Below the pieces are notes generated by a model that worked only from the letters and a program-made list of their open reading frames with translations, was not told the DNA's origin and did not search any database. From an uncultured Clostridia bacterium (GTDB lineage Bacteria; Bacillota; Clostridia; Oscillospirales; Ruminococcaceae), in contig CANRKB010000006.1 of the NCBI GenBank assembly GCA_947631115.1, positions 1-64,000 on the forward strand: a DNA stretch of 64,000 nucleotides. The letters are read 5' to 3'. The translations under genes and the position numbers were made by a program. Shown one piece after another: positions 52,124-60,660 of this stretch. Position 1 is the first letter of the stretch, and each line of letters begins with the position of its first letter.

Positions 52124-53490
52124 GTCTTATTTTCCTCCTCTTGATTAAACACGCTGTCGTCTAGCTGCCCCTCCTTGCGGGCTACAATTGCCGCCGATAC
52201 TGCCGCGCAGGTCGCGTTGTTGAGCGTTCTCGCCATATCCGATATAGTGTTTATTGGGATAAGCAGAACGACCGCCGCAATCGGCAGATCCAACGCGCTG
52301 AACACGGCTACGGATGAAACGATAGCAATTCCGGGAACTCCTGCGCTTCCGAGCGACAGCACAAGCGTTACTACTGCGAGCAAAATGTAATTGCTTACTC
52401 CCCAGTCAAGCCCCGTTGCGTTTACAAAGAACATAACGAGCAGAACAGGCCATACGCAGGTACAGCCGGGCATACCTATCGTAGTGCCGAGCGGGGCGGT
52501 GAAGTTCGCTACTTCCTCGCTTACGCCGACTTTGTTTTCCAGCGCGTCAATTGTAACGGGGAGCGTTCCTATACTGCTTTGAGTTGTAAACGCCGTCGCC
52601 TGAGCGCTGAAGATTTTCTTGAAGAATTTAACGGGATTCAGCTTCGCTGCAAATTTAATAAGCACGCCGTTAAATATATACGCGTGGAAAAATGCTACCG
52701 CATAGATGATACCGACTAAAAGCAATAATTGCAAAATCGTGTCAATATCCGAGAAGATCGCTGCGGCGCTTGACGCTATCAGGCAGAGAACCGCATAAGG
52801 CGTAAAGTCAATAATAACTTTAAGTATTTTGAAAATAATCTTCTTTGTCGTCTCTACAAGATTTTTGAACGAAACGACCTTTTCTTCTCCCTCGCTTGAA
52901 GATACCCCGATATAAGCCAAGGCAATTGCCGCTGCGATTATGATTATCGCGACGATATTGTTGTTTGCTATATCGCTTATGATGTTCGACGGGAACAAAC
53001 CGAGCAAGGTTTCGTCAAACGATTGTTTCAGATCGCCGTATGCCTCAACCGTAGAATCGCTTACAGACGCTATTCCGTCAAACACCGTCGATTTCTCCCA
53101 AAGTCCGAATACCGATCCTGCCGCAAGGCTCAGAACAATTGCTCCCGCCGCTGACGCTAACAGCCAGAACACGGAGCGCGTTCCTATTGATCTGACGGCT
53201 TGTTTGCTTTTGAGCGACACAAAGCTTGAAATTATAGAAACTATGATTATCGGCGCGGCAAGCGCGGTTATCACGTTTACATAAATATCGCCTATAAGCC
53301 CTACCCATACAAGATATGAATTGTTTTCGGACGCGAAAACTATCCCGACTATTGCGCCGAACACAAGAGCAATAAGCGTTGTGATCGTGCGGTTCGTTTT
53401 CTTTGAAAGAAGATGCAGCAGCACAAACAACAGACTTACTATTGAAAGCGCAAACAGCGCTATCCAGTTGATGCTTAATAAAAAATCCAT
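52090..53490 (-). CDS. cation:dicarboxylate/amino acid symporter, TcyP-like (cystine)
   Basis: 466 residues of the DAACS family with eight spans and two re-entrant hairpins. Typical motifs: TTQSSIGTLPVTIDAL, ANFTAPLGTTIGMPGCTCVWP, GVPGIAIVSSVAVFSAL and NTISDMARTLNNATCAA. The GTLPVT..LGTTIGMPGC combination is like TcyP, the L-cystine symporter of Bacillus, more than glutamate or C4-dicarboxylate members. Its promoter shares TGTATTAGACAA with that of the sulfur operon, which supports a sulfur-source role. Confidence 0.82.
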   Translation of the reverse strand: MDFLLSINWIALFALSIVSLLFVLLHLLSKKTNRTITTLIALVFGAIVGIVFASENNSYLVWVGLIGDIYVNVITALAAPIIIVSIISSFVSLKSKQAVRSIGTRSVFWLLASAAGAIVLSLAAGSVFGLWEKSTVFDGIASVSDSTVEAYGDLKQSFDETLLGLFPSNIISDIANNNIVAIIIIAAAIALAYIGVSSSEGEEKVVSFKNLVETTKKIIFKILKVIIDFTPYAVLCLIASSAAAIFSDIDTILQLLLLVGIIYAVAFFHAYIFNGVLIKFAAKLNPVKFFKKIFSAQATAFTTQSSIGTLPVTIDALENKVGVSEEVANFTAPLGTTIGMPGCTCVWPVLLVMFFVNATGLDWGVSNYILLAVVTLVLSLGSAGVPGIAIVSSVAVFSALDLPIAAVVLLIPINTISDMARTLNNATCAAVSAAIVARKEGQLDDSVFNQEEENKTWQTKQKQVQQ

Positions 53491-53649
53491 TTTTGAAAAG
53501 TCACTCCCTTTTTATATAGTTTGAGATTTGATTTTTTAAACAGATCCGATATTTAATTCAACATCGCCCAAATCTGAAATTAGATCTTATGAGCATTTCA
53601 AAGTAATTTCTTAATTTCAATATTTGTCATCTTCCTTTCCTGCAAAATT

Positions 53650-53683
53650 ATTATACCGCGTTTTGTGTTATTTGTCTAATACA
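53650..53683 (-). promoter_or_regulatory. promoter of cystine symporter operon
   Basis: Minus strand: TAGACA 53673-53678, 17 bases, TATAAT 53650-53655. It is embedded in TGTATTAGACAA, identical over 12 bases to the yezD promoter. The rest of the 273-base gap (53491-53763) holds only the terminator at 53718. Confidence 0.7.
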
Positions 53684-53717
53684 AAACTTATATATTGAGT
53701 TATAGTTTTTTTGTATA

Positions 53718-53748
53718 AATAAAAGCGGCATTGCTTGCGCAATACCGC
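53718..53748 (-). terminator. terminator of sulfur island operon
   Basis: Stem GCGGTATTGC / GCAATGCCGC on the minus strand with a four-base loop, followed by TTTTATTT. Confidence 0.82.
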
Positions 53749-53763
53749 CGTTTTTAAATCCTG

Positions 53764-54666
53764 CTATGAATTTTCTTTCAGATATTCCGCCGCTGAAACT
53801 GCCGCATTTGCTCCGTCTGACGCTGCCGTTATTACTTGCCTCAGCTTTTTTGTTCTTACGTCTCCCGCGCAAAACAATCCTGCCGCTTTCGTTATTCCTG
53901 TTTCATCTGCTTTGATATAGCCGTTTTCATCTAAATCGACAATATTCCGCACTAAATCGGACGCGGGCGACATACCGATCGCTATAAAAACTCCGTCGAG
54001 AATAATCTCCCGCCCATTATCGAGTTTTATTGAACTTACGCGGTTTTCTCCAATGATTTCCGTGACGTTCGCGGGAGTTATTATCTCAATGTTTTCGCGC
54101 GATCTTATTTTGAGAACGCTTTTATCTGAGCCCCTAAATTCATTTCGCCTATGAATTAAATACACCTTTTTTGCCATATCGGATAAATACAGCGCGTCGT
54201 CAAGAGCCGTGTCGCCGCCGCCGATAACAGCTGCGGTTTTGCCGCGGTACAAAGCACCATCGCATATGGCGCAATACGATACGCCCTTACCGATAAATTT
54301 TTCTTCGCCGCTTACATTCAGACGCTTGTGAGACGCTCCCGAGGCATAGATAACGGCTTTTGCCTCTATGACATCTCCGCTTTGGAGCGTGATTATCCAC
54401 ACGCCGTTTTTCTGTTCAAGGCTCACCGCCTCGCCCTCGAGAAACTCCGTACCAAAGTGTTCTGCATCAGCCCTGAATTTTTCTCCGAGGTCAAAACCGC
54501 TTATACCGCAAAGTCCCAAGTAATTATCCACCTGTGCGCTTTCGGCGATCTGCCCCGTACCGAGAAATTCCTTTTCTATAACGACAACATCAAGGTTTGC
54601 TCTTTTTGCGTACAAAGCCGCAGACAGCCCCGCAGGACCGCTGCCTATTATCGCAAGATCTTTCAT
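53764..54666 (-). CDS. trxB: thioredoxin-disulfide reductase-like flavoprotein
   Basis: 300 residues: FAD-binding GSGPAGLSAALYAKRA at the start, the redox pair in CAICDG (near 132), NADPH-binding GGGDTALDDALYL, and the C-terminal GLFCAGDVR..QVITAASDGANAA. It would pass electrons from NADPH to the thioredoxin-like protein of the same operon (56117). The ATG at 54666 has AAAGGA nine bases upstream; an ATG three codons earlier touches that site. It is the last gene of the sulfur operon before a terminator. Confidence 0.92.
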   Translation of the reverse strand: MKDLAIIGSGPAGLSAALYAKRANLDVVVIEKEFLGTGQIAESAQVDNYLGLCGISGFDLGEKFRADAEHFGTEFLEGEAVSLEQKNGVWIITLQSGDVIEAKAVIYASGASHKRLNVSGEEKFIGKGVSYCAICDGALYRGKTAAVIGGGDTALDDALYLSDMAKKVYLIHRRNEFRGSDKSVLKIRSRENIEIITPANVTEIIGENRVSSIKLDNGREIILDGVFIAIGMSPASDLVRNIVDLDENGYIKADETGITKAAGLFCAGDVRTKKLRQVITAASDGANAAVSAAEYLKENS

Positions 54667-54671
54667 AGCTT

Positions 54672-55085
54672 TCATTCCTTTATAACTAATTCCTCGAGCT
54701 CTGCTTTATCGCCGTCAATGTGAAAAGAATTAAGCACCGGCTTATCCTTATCCATAAGCGACAATATAAGATAACTCGCCGTTTTGTCATAAGCCAGGCG
54801 CTTGTCCTCTTCGGACGGTCTTGACGGGGAAGAGGGGTGAGAATGCCAGTTTCCAAGCGGCGAAAGCCCCTGTTCGCGCATATCACGAACGGCGGCTAAT
54901 TGCTCCTTCGGGTCGAGCGAAAAATGCTCGTTAGATTTATCAATATTGTTGAGCAAGTACACTTTTTCGATGATCTTGTTATTTTCCTCGATTCTGCCCG
55001 CGATAAGCCCGCAAGCCTCGTTTGGGAGTTCGGACAGAGCGCGGTCTACTATTTTATAAAAATCGTCCTTTGATATTATTATCAT
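54672..55085 (-). CDS. JAMM/MPN+ metalloprotease 1
   Basis: 137 residues, zinc peptidase of the JAMM fold. All site residues are present: Glu23 in LPNEACG, His81 and His83 in WHSHP, Asp94 in SRPSEED, plus the Ser at HSHPSSPSRPS. Stand-alone bacterial members (Mec+, HcyD) trim ubiquitin-like sulfur carriers at the Gly-Gly end or release the amino acid product. Here the likely substrate is the ThiS-like protein of the same operon, which has extra residues after its glycines. GAGGAAAA precedes the ATG. It lies nine bases behind the E1-like gene. Confidence 0.9.
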   Translation of the reverse strand: MIIISKDDFYKIVDRALSELPNEACGLIAGRIEENNKIIEKVYLLNNIDKSNEHFSLDPKEQLAAVRDMREQGLSPLGNWHSHPSSPSRPSEEDKRLAYDKTASYLILSLMDKDKPVLNSFHIDGDKAELEELVIKE

Positions 55086-55094
55086 AAGTTTTCC

Positions 55095-55901
55095 TCACAC
55101 GCCGTTACATTCCGCTTGCTCGTAATCTACAAGCTCGGTTATCGTAGGTTCGTCGCCGCACACCGCGCATTTTCCGTTCGGTTTGGGGAGTTTTATCTTG
55201 CGGAACTCCATTTTTAGCGCGTTAAACGTCAGCAAATATCCCGTAAGCAATTCGCCCGTACCCGTTATGTACTTTATTGCTTCCATTGCCTGAAGACTGC
55301 CGATAATGCCGCCCATAGCGCCGATAACTCCCGCCTGCTTGCAGGTAGGCACAGCGTCCTTTGGCGGAGGCTCTTTGAACACGCATCTATAGCAGGGATC
55401 TTGTCCCGGAACGTAGGTCATAAGCTGCCCTTGAAAGCGGATTATTCCCGCATGGCAAAACGGTTTCTTTGCCATAACGCACGCGTCGTTTATCAAAAAT
55501 TTCGCGGGGAAATTATCCGTGCCGTCTATAATGAAATCATAGTCGCGGATTATTTCCATTATGTTTTCCGAGGACACAAACTCGTGATAGGTATTGACCG
55601 TAACGTCGGGGTTCATTTTGTTTATCGTTTCCTTTGCTGACTGCACCTTGGGCTTTCCGACGTCCTCTGTAGCGTGAATGATCTGCCGCTGTAAGTTTGA
55701 TAAATCAACCTCGTCTGCGTCCGCAATTCCTATCGTTCCTACGCCTGCGGCAGCGAGATACATAGCGCAGGGCGCGCCCAGACCGCCAGCCCCGATTATC
55801 AGCACTTTCGCGTTAAGGAGCTTTTTCTGTCCTTTAACGCCTACTTCCTTTAAGATGATGTGCCGCGAATACCGTTCCAACTGTTCGTTAGAGAATGTCA
55901 T
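55095..55901 (-). CDS. ThiF/MoeB-type E1-like sulfur-carrier activating enzyme
   Basis: 268 residues. LERYSRHIILKEVGVKGQKKL, then the nucleotide-binding IIGAGGLGAPCAMYLAAAGVG, DLSNLQRQIIH, IDGTDNFPAKFLINDAC, and zinc-binding pairs PCYRC and KCAVCG. A Cys in VPTCKQAG is at the ThiF/MoeB loop. It should adenylate the C-terminal glycine of the ThiS-like carrier. The ATG at 55901 lies inside the carrier gene (14-base overlap), and its ribosome site is the GGAGGAGGC that also encodes the carrier's glycines. Whether it is ThiF-, MoeB- or HcyF-like is best decided by the MetY/JAMM context, which favours HcyF-like. Confidence 0.92.
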   Translation of the reverse strand: MTFSNEQLERYSRHIILKEVGVKGQKKLLNAKVLIIGAGGLGAPCAMYLAAAGVGTIGIADADEVDLSNLQRQIIHATEDVGKPKVQSAKETINKMNPDVTVNTYHEFVSSENIMEIIRDYDFIIDGTDNFPAKFLINDACVMAKKPFCHAGIIRFQGQLMTYVPGQDPCYRCVFKEPPPKDAVPTCKQAGVIGAMGGIIGSLQAMEAIKYITGTGELLTGYLLTFNALKMEFRKIKLPKPNGKCAVCGDEPTITELVDYEQAECNGV

Positions 55902-56106
55902 AGCTGCCTCCTCCCATAAAATACAAAAATTCCACGACATCTCCATCGTGCAATTCAATTGATGAAAAGTTTTCGTTATCCGCAAATTCGTCATTTACCG
56001 ATACCGTGATATAGTCGGGATTTTCGACGTTTTCCTGTTTAATGAGTTCGGCTATAGTCAAGCCCTCGTTAAAATCCTTTGTTTCGCCCGCAACTGTTAT
56101 TTTCAT
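55888..56106 (-). CDS. ThiS/MoaD-like sulfur carrier with C-terminal extension
   Basis: 72 residues with the beta-grasp pattern MKITVAGETKDF, TIAELI, YITVSVND and LHDGDVVEFL. The end is MGGGSYDIL: the glycines at 65-67 are followed by five extra residues, so the conserved Gly-Gly is not free. In the Wolinella HcyS and related carriers, extra terminal residues are removed by a JAMM protease before activation; a JAMM gene lies two genes on. AGGAGGT precedes the ATG at 56106. The start of the E1 gene overlaps the end of this gene. Confidence 0.88.
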   Translation of the reverse strand: MKITVAGETKDFNEGLTIAELIKQENVENPDYITVSVNDEFADNENFSSIELHDGDVVEFLYFMGGGSYDIL

Positions 56107-56116
56107 CTCATACCTC

Positions 56117-56434
56117 CTATTTGTTTTCTTCAATAATGCGCTCGAGTTCTTCCTTTTTTCGCGCGCCTATAAACCGTCCGACCTCCGTGCCGTTTTTAAA
56201 CAGCAAAAACGTCGGTGTGGCGGCAATGTCGTATTCTTCGCAAAGTTCGGGTTCATACACCGCATTTACTTTCGCGATGAAAACTTCGTCAGCGTACTGC
56301 TCGCTGAGTTCGGACAGTATCGGCGACATTCGCTTGCAGGGAACGCAGGTATCTGTGTAAAATTCCACAACGGAAAGCCCCGAAAACTTTAAGACCTTTT
56401 CAGAGAAATCGTCGTTTCCTATTCTTTCCGCCAA
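56117..56434 (-). CDS. thioredoxin
   Basis: 105 residues of the thioredoxin fold with active site TDTCVPCKRM (CVPC, near 26-31), a cis-Pro in IAATPTFLLFKNG, and normal length. CVPC differs from the common CGPC, as in several clostridial thioredoxins. Start: TTG at 56434 with GGTGA five bases upstream is chosen; a GTG three codons earlier overlaps the tusA stop and is too close to its site. It is probably reduced by the TrxB-like protein of the same operon and could recycle persulfides or disulfides in sulfur transfer. Confidence 0.88.
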   Translation of the reverse strand: MAERIGNDDFSEKVLKFSGLSVVEFYTDTCVPCKRMSPILSELSEQYADEVFIAKVNAVYEPELCEEYDIAATPTFLLFKNGTEVGRFIGARKKEELERIIEENK

Positions 56435-56435
56435 G

Positions 56436-56681
56436 CTAATCACCTACCTTTCTGACCAAAAGATCGTATGTTCCGTCATCGTTTTGGGTAAAATCAAGGA
56501 TCTCGTGACCTTCTTCCTTAAGACTTCTCGGTACGTTTTGCGCGGGTTCGCCGCTGTTCATATGGACTTTCAGAATATCTCCCTCGTCGAGTTCGTCCAG
56601 AGCTACCTTTGTCTTTACAAACGTGACGGGGCAGTTTACATCGGTTATATCTATCGTGTCGGTTATTACGTATTCGGACAT
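56436..56681 (-). CDS. TusA-family sulfur transferase
   Basis: 81 residues. The TusA fold is shown by DITDVNCPVTFVKTKVAL, with the sulfur-accepting Cys in the CP motif near 17, LDELDEGDILKVH, and the closing ILDFTQNDDGTYDLLVRK. Such proteins accept persulfide from a cysteine desulfurase and pass it on; the encapsulated desulfurase at 57941 is the natural donor. The ATG at 56681 has AAGGA nine bases upstream, which sits on an earlier ATG codon. It is between metY and the thioredoxin gene with almost no spacing. Confidence 0.9.
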   Translation of the reverse strand: MSEYVITDTIDITDVNCPVTFVKTKVALDELDEGDILKVHMNSGEPAQNVPRSLKEEGHEILDFTQNDDGTYDLLVRKVGD

Positions 56682-56686
56682 TTTTA

Positions 56687-57925
56687 TCATTCCTTTCCGT
56701 TTACTTTTTCTATCGCTTGGGTAAAATCTTCGATAATGTCGCGGGCGTCTTCAATTCCCACGCTTATGCGGATAGTATCGTCATACACGCCCGCGTTTAT
56801 TCTCTGTTCTTCGGTGCTGTTAAGATAAATGGTTGACGCAGGGTGAATGACGAGAGTTTTTGTATCCCCGATATTTGTCGCATTCAGCGCGTATTTAAGA
56901 GCGTTCATAAGCGCATAGGCTTTCTCCTTTGAACCCGCTCTCAGTGTCACTATCCCGCCGCCCTTTCCGCCGAATTGCTTTTGGACTAAGGGATAATACG
57001 GATTGTTTGGAAGAGCAGGGTAGTTTACCTTTACACCGTTTGTTTTCTCCAGTGCATTTGCAAGCGCCAGAGCGTTTTCGCAGATACGTTCCACTCTTAG
57101 CGCAAGCGTTTCAATGCCTAATAAATTCAGATATGCATTCATCGGAGAAAGACAGCCGCCGATATTTCGCCATGTGTCGTTTTTGAGCCGAGCAGTAAAC
57201 GCAAGTCTACCATATTTTTTATACGGCGCGAGTACGGGATATTTATCAAAATCCCACTTGAAATTCCCGCTGTCTGTGATTATTCCGCTTATTGAGTTTC
57301 CGTTTCCGTTTATGTATTTTGACGAGGAATGTATAACAATGTCCGCGCCGTATTCAATGGAGCGGATAAGATACGGCGTGGCGGTGGTAGCGTCTACGAA
57401 AAGGGGGATATTATTTTCGTGTGCAAGCTCCGATACGCTGCGAATATCCATAACGTCAAGCCCCGGATTTCCGATTATCTCGCCGAATATGACCTTTGTT
57501 TTGTAGGTGATGTGCTTTTTTATCTCGTCAATAGTCATATGCGTTACAAACTTAGTTGTAATGCCGTATTCTTTAAGGTTGCGGAACAGATCTACCGTTC
57601 CGCCGAACAGCCCCGCGCCTGCAATTATCTCGTCGCCCGTGCCTAAGATATTCAAAAGCGCCGAAGATATAGCCGCCATTCCCGATGAACAGGCGGTCGC
57701 GGCGCGTCCGCCCTCAAGTTCGCAAATTCGCCTTTCAAAAGCGTCTACCGTAGGATTTGAGATCCTTGTATAGGCAAAGCCCGCCGCTTTCCCCGCGAAC
57801 ACCTTTTCGAGTTCCTCCGCGCTCTCATATGAGAACGCGCAGACCTGGCTTATCGGCGGGAGAGTTGCGCCGTTTTGAAATCTCCCTGCCGATTTGTCGT
57901 GCAATAATTTTGTACAAAATTCCAT
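56687..57925 (-). CDS. metY: O-acetylhomoserine sulfhydrylase (MetY type)
   Basis: 412 residues of the Cys/Met-metabolism PLP family: LPPISQVCAFSYESAEELEKVFAG, FAYTRISNPTVDAFERRI, GGRAATACSSGMAAIS, and the PLP lysine in IHSSSKYINGNGNSISG. It would make homocysteine from O-acetylhomoserine and sulfide or a protein thiocarboxylate. In Wolinella a MetY uses the thiocarboxylated HcyS carrier; the same gene set (MetY, ThiS-like, E1, JAMM) is here. A cystathionine-type activity cannot be ruled out by eye. It follows the desulfurase gene by 15 bases. Confidence 0.9.
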   Translation of the reverse strand: MEFCTKLLHDKSAGRFQNGATLPPISQVCAFSYESAEELEKVFAGKAAGFAYTRISNPTVDAFERRICELEGGRAATACSSGMAAISSALLNILGTGDEIIAGAGLFGGTVDLFRNLKEYGITTKFVTHMTIDEIKKHITYKTKVIFGEIIGNPGLDVMDIRSVSELAHENNIPLFVDATTATPYLIRSIEYGADIVIHSSSKYINGNGNSISGIITDSGNFKWDFDKYPVLAPYKKYGRLAFTARLKNDTWRNIGGCLSPMNAYLNLLGIETLALRVERICENALALANALEKTNGVKVNYPALPNNPYYPLVQKQFGGKGGGIVTLRAGSKEKAYALMNALKYALNATNIGDTKTLVIHPASTIYLNSTEEQRINAGVYDDTIRISVGIEDARDIIEDFTQAIEKVNGKE

Positions 57926-57940
57926 ATCAAGTACCGTCTG

Positions 57941-59680
57941 TTATATTGATCTTAACACTCTTGCCAAAGTATCAATATCTTCAAAAGTGTTATACAGTGC
58001 CAAAGTAGGGCGCACAACGCCCTCAAGCCCGTAGTGACGCAGAATAGGCTGTGCGCAGTGATGCCCCACGCGCACGGCAATTCCGTTCTGATCGAGAATT
58101 TGCCCTACGGTATCATTTGATACGCCGTCTATCACGAAAGAAAGTGCGCTTGATTTAGAAGGAGCAGTGCCGACAAGATGAAGTCCGTTTATCTTTGCGA
58201 GTTCTTTCATTCCGTAGCTTACAAGCTCGTGTTCATATGCGCTGACGGCGGGCATACCGATCGAGCTAAGATATTCAAGCGCCGCGCCTAAACCCACCGC
58301 GTCGCCTATGCTGCCAGTTCCTGCCTCGAATTTATTCGGCGCGGGATTATATATCGTTCTTTCAAACGTAACGTCCTTTATCATATTTCCGCCGCCGTGA
58401 TATGGCTTTGCGGCTTCGAGGACGTCCTTTTTGCCGTAGAGCGCGCCTATTCCCGTGGGAGCGTAAATTTTATGCCCGGAAAACACGAAAAAGTCAGCGT
58501 CAAGCGCGGAAATGTTCACGGGAATATGCGCCACAGACTGCGCACCGTCTATCATTATCCTTACGCCGTGCCTGTGCGCGATTGCAACAAGCTCGGCTAC
58601 GGGCGTTATCGTGCCTAATACGTTTGAAACGTGCGTTACGGACACAAACTTTGTGCGTTTGGTAAACAGCTTTTCGTATTCGGAAAGTTTAAGCTGCCCC
58701 GAATCGTCAACGGGAATTACCTTTATTACCGCGCCCGTTTCCTGCGCTACTAATTGCCACGGAACGATATTCGCGTGATGCTCCAAAAGCGAAACAATTA
58801 TCTCATCGCCCGGCTCCAAAAGCGGTTTTACATAAGCCTGCGCCACGAGATTTATACCCTCGGTCGTGCCTCTTACAAATATGATGTTATCCTTTGACGG
58901 CGCTCCGATGAAATCCGCGACGATCTGACGAGCCTTTTCATACGCGTCCGTCGACTTTGCCGCCAATGTATGCGCTCCTCTGTGGACGTTTGAGTTTTCA
59001 TGCTCGTAATAATAACTAAGCCTGTCGATAACGGCTTTCGGGCGCTGGGTAGTAGCGCCGTTGTCGAGCCAAATAAGCGGATTTCCGTTTACCTTTTCGC
59101 GAAGAATAGGGAAGTCCTCGCGTATTTGTTCGAGCGTTTTCGTCCCGACAACTATCCTCGTGTTGTTTTTCTGACCGCCCACGGTCTCAAAACTCACGCC
59201 TTTGTTGTCCTTTTGCGGGATAACGTTGTTGTCATTCGCCGTTGTGCGGACGTTTATGCTGTTGTTTTCATCAGCCTGCGCCTGCGATACAACTTTTGGA
59301 GAAAACCCCGCGTTATCCGCGTCTTTGCTTGTATGATCTGCGGTCAAATCTTCAAGTTCGCGAAAAGCTCCGCCTATGTCGTTGAAAGCGGGGAACTCGC
59401 TGCTTACACCCGAAAGGCTGTCGAAATTCAGCTCATTGCCGAGTTGTCCGAGAATATTCTCATAATCGCTTGCTCCAAGCACGGAGACGGCTTTGTCCGC
59501 GGCGGTATTGATAATTCCCGTATCGCCCGCAGTAACGAGTTTTTGAATACCGTCGGCGCATACATCGGGTTCAAAAATGCTGCCGCCCAAATCGCCGAAA
59601 AGGTCGTTTGCAAGCGTTTGCAGCTCATATTCCGAAGGCAGTCCCGAATAATCGAAAACATCAAAATTATTCGTAGTCAT
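57941..59680 (-). CDS. encapsulin cargo: SufS-type cysteine desulfurase with disordered N-terminal domain
   Basis: 579 residues. The C-terminal 400 form a complete type II cysteine desulfurase: LDNGATTQRPKAVIDRL, HRGAHTLA, PLP Lys404 in FSGHKIYAPTG, and catalytic Cys542 in RVGHHCAQP. The first 180 residues are acidic, low in complexity and contain repeated short motifs (LANDLFGDLGG near 23, ILGQLGNELNF near 76). This added domain is the mark of the cargo of Family 2A (SrpI) encapsulins, where it directs the enzyme into the shell. The ATG at 59680 overlaps the shell gene by 14 bases, and the ribosome site GAGGTGG lies within that gene. The enzyme turns cysteine into alanine plus enzyme-bound persulfide. 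Confidence 0.93.
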   Translation of the reverse strand: MTTNNFDVFDYSGLPSEYELQTLANDLFGDLGGSIFEPDVCADGIQKLVTAGDTGIINTAADKAVSVLGASDYENILGQLGNELNFDSLSGVSSEFPAFNDIGGAFRELEDLTADHTSKDADNAGFSPKVVSQAQADENNSINVRTTANDNNVIPQKDNKGVSFETVGGQKNNTRIVVGTKTLEQIREDFPILREKVNGNPLIWLDNGATTQRPKAVIDRLSYYYEHENSNVHRGAHTLAAKSTDAYEKARQIVADFIGAPSKDNIIFVRGTTEGINLVAQAYVKPLLEPGDEIIVSLLEHHANIVPWQLVAQETGAVIKVIPVDDSGQLKLSEYEKLFTKRTKFVSVTHVSNVLGTITPVAELVAIAHRHGVRIMIDGAQSVAHIPVNISALDADFFVFSGHKIYAPTGIGALYGKKDVLEAAKPYHGGGNMIKDVTFERTIYNPAPNKFEAGTGSIGDAVGLGAALEYLSSIGMPAVSAYEHELVSYGMKELAKINGLHLVGTAPSKSSALSFVIDGVSNDTVGQILDQNGIAVRVGHHCAQPILRHYGLEGVVRPTLALYNTFEDIDTLARVLRSI

Positions 59681-60620
59681 GATACTCGCCCACCTCAACA
59701 TCTTCCAATACCGCAATGGCGTCGTCCGCTAAGATCGCCGCAGAGCAGTAAAGGCTCAGCAGATAGGACGCCACGCCTTTGTCGTCAATGCCCCTGAAAC
59801 GCACCGACAGACCTCTCGACTGTTCGTTTTTCATACCCGCCTGATAAAGTCCTATAACTCCGCGCTTTGCCTCTCCCGTGCGCAGCAGAAGAATGTTGGT
59901 CTTTCCGCTTTGGCTCTTGGGATTTTTAAGTCCGTCTACAAGGAGCTTATCGGTAGGGATTATCGGTATTCCTCTCCAGACTACAAACGTGCCGCCCGCT
60001 ATGTTTGTTGTTACGGGAGGAACGCCGCGTTTTGTACATTCTCTTTCAAACGCTGCTATAGCGCGCGGATGAGCGAGGAAGAAGGACGGCTCTTTCCATA
60101 CCTTTGTGATAAGCTCGTCAAGGTCGTCGGGAGTGGGCGCACCGTTGCTCTGAACGGGCTGTATTCTCTGCGAATCTGCAACATTTTTGAGCAAGCCGTA
60201 ATCATCGTTATTGATAAGCTGGCTCTCCTGACGCTCGCGCAGGCTCTCAATGCCGAGTGCAAGCTGTTCTTTTACCTGGTCGTAGGGCGCGCTGTAAACG
60301 TCCTCTATGGCGGTATTAACGTTAATGATCGTTGAAATGGAATTTAAACGGTATTCGCGCGGTTCTTCCTCGTATTTTATGTAGCCGTCGGGGATAATGT
60401 CGGACTTCTTTGTCTGACTGCACAAAACGTCAAGCGGAGTATCTCCCTCAACGACCTTGTTCACACGGTAAATTCCCGTCGGCAAGCCCTTAAATTCCAA
60501 CAGCTTTGTCAGCCATTTCGGGGTAATTGCACCATACTGCGGTTTGGTTTTGTTTACATCAGCCAGATTGTAGGCGGCGCGTGCGCCTAATGCCTTGATT
60601 GCTTGTTCTTCATTTGCCAT
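59667..60620 (-). CDS. Family 2A encapsulin shell protein (SrpI-like)
   Basis: 317 residues with the HK97-type shell fold of Family 2A. Recognisable blocks: LGARAAYNLADVNKTKPQYGAI, GIYRVNKV, EEPREYRLNSISTIINVNT, RQESQLINNDDYGLL, NGAPTPDDLDELITKVWKEP, HPRAIAAFERECTKRGVPP, FVVWRGIPIIPTDKL and AVLEDVEVGEYHDYE. It should self-assemble into a T=1 nanocompartment of 60 subunits (family knowledge) that holds the cysteine desulfurase encoded directly after it. AAGGAG precedes the ATG. There is no cyclic-nucleotide-binding insertion, which separates it from Family 2B. Confidence 0.93.
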   Translation of the reverse strand: MANEEQAIKALGARAAYNLADVNKTKPQYGAITPKWLTKLLEFKGLPTGIYRVNKVVEGDTPLDVLCSQTKKSDIIPDGYIKYEEEPREYRLNSISTIINVNTAIEDVYSAPYDQVKEQLALGIESLRERQESQLINNDDYGLLKNVADSQRIQPVQSNGAPTPDDLDELITKVWKEPSFFLAHPRAIAAFERECTKRGVPPVTTNIAGGTFVVWRGIPIIPTDKLLVDGLKNPKSQSGKTNILLLRTGEAKRGVIGLYQAGMKNEQSRGLSVRFRGIDDKGVASYLLSLYCSAAILADDAIAVLEDVEVGEYHDYE

Positions 60621-60660
60621 TGTTTTATTCTCCTTAAATTATAATTTTATTATTTGAAAG

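Noticed and set aside
55888-55905. Frameshift that would remove the carrier tail and end the protein at Gly-Gly
   Set aside because: The overlap of the stop with the E1 start and its ribosome site is clean, and a JAMM gene is present, so a genuine tail is more likely.
59000-59797. Open frame of 265 codons opposite the cysteine desulfurase
   Set aside because: It lies fully antisense to a gene with all catalytic motifs and has no recognisable domain.
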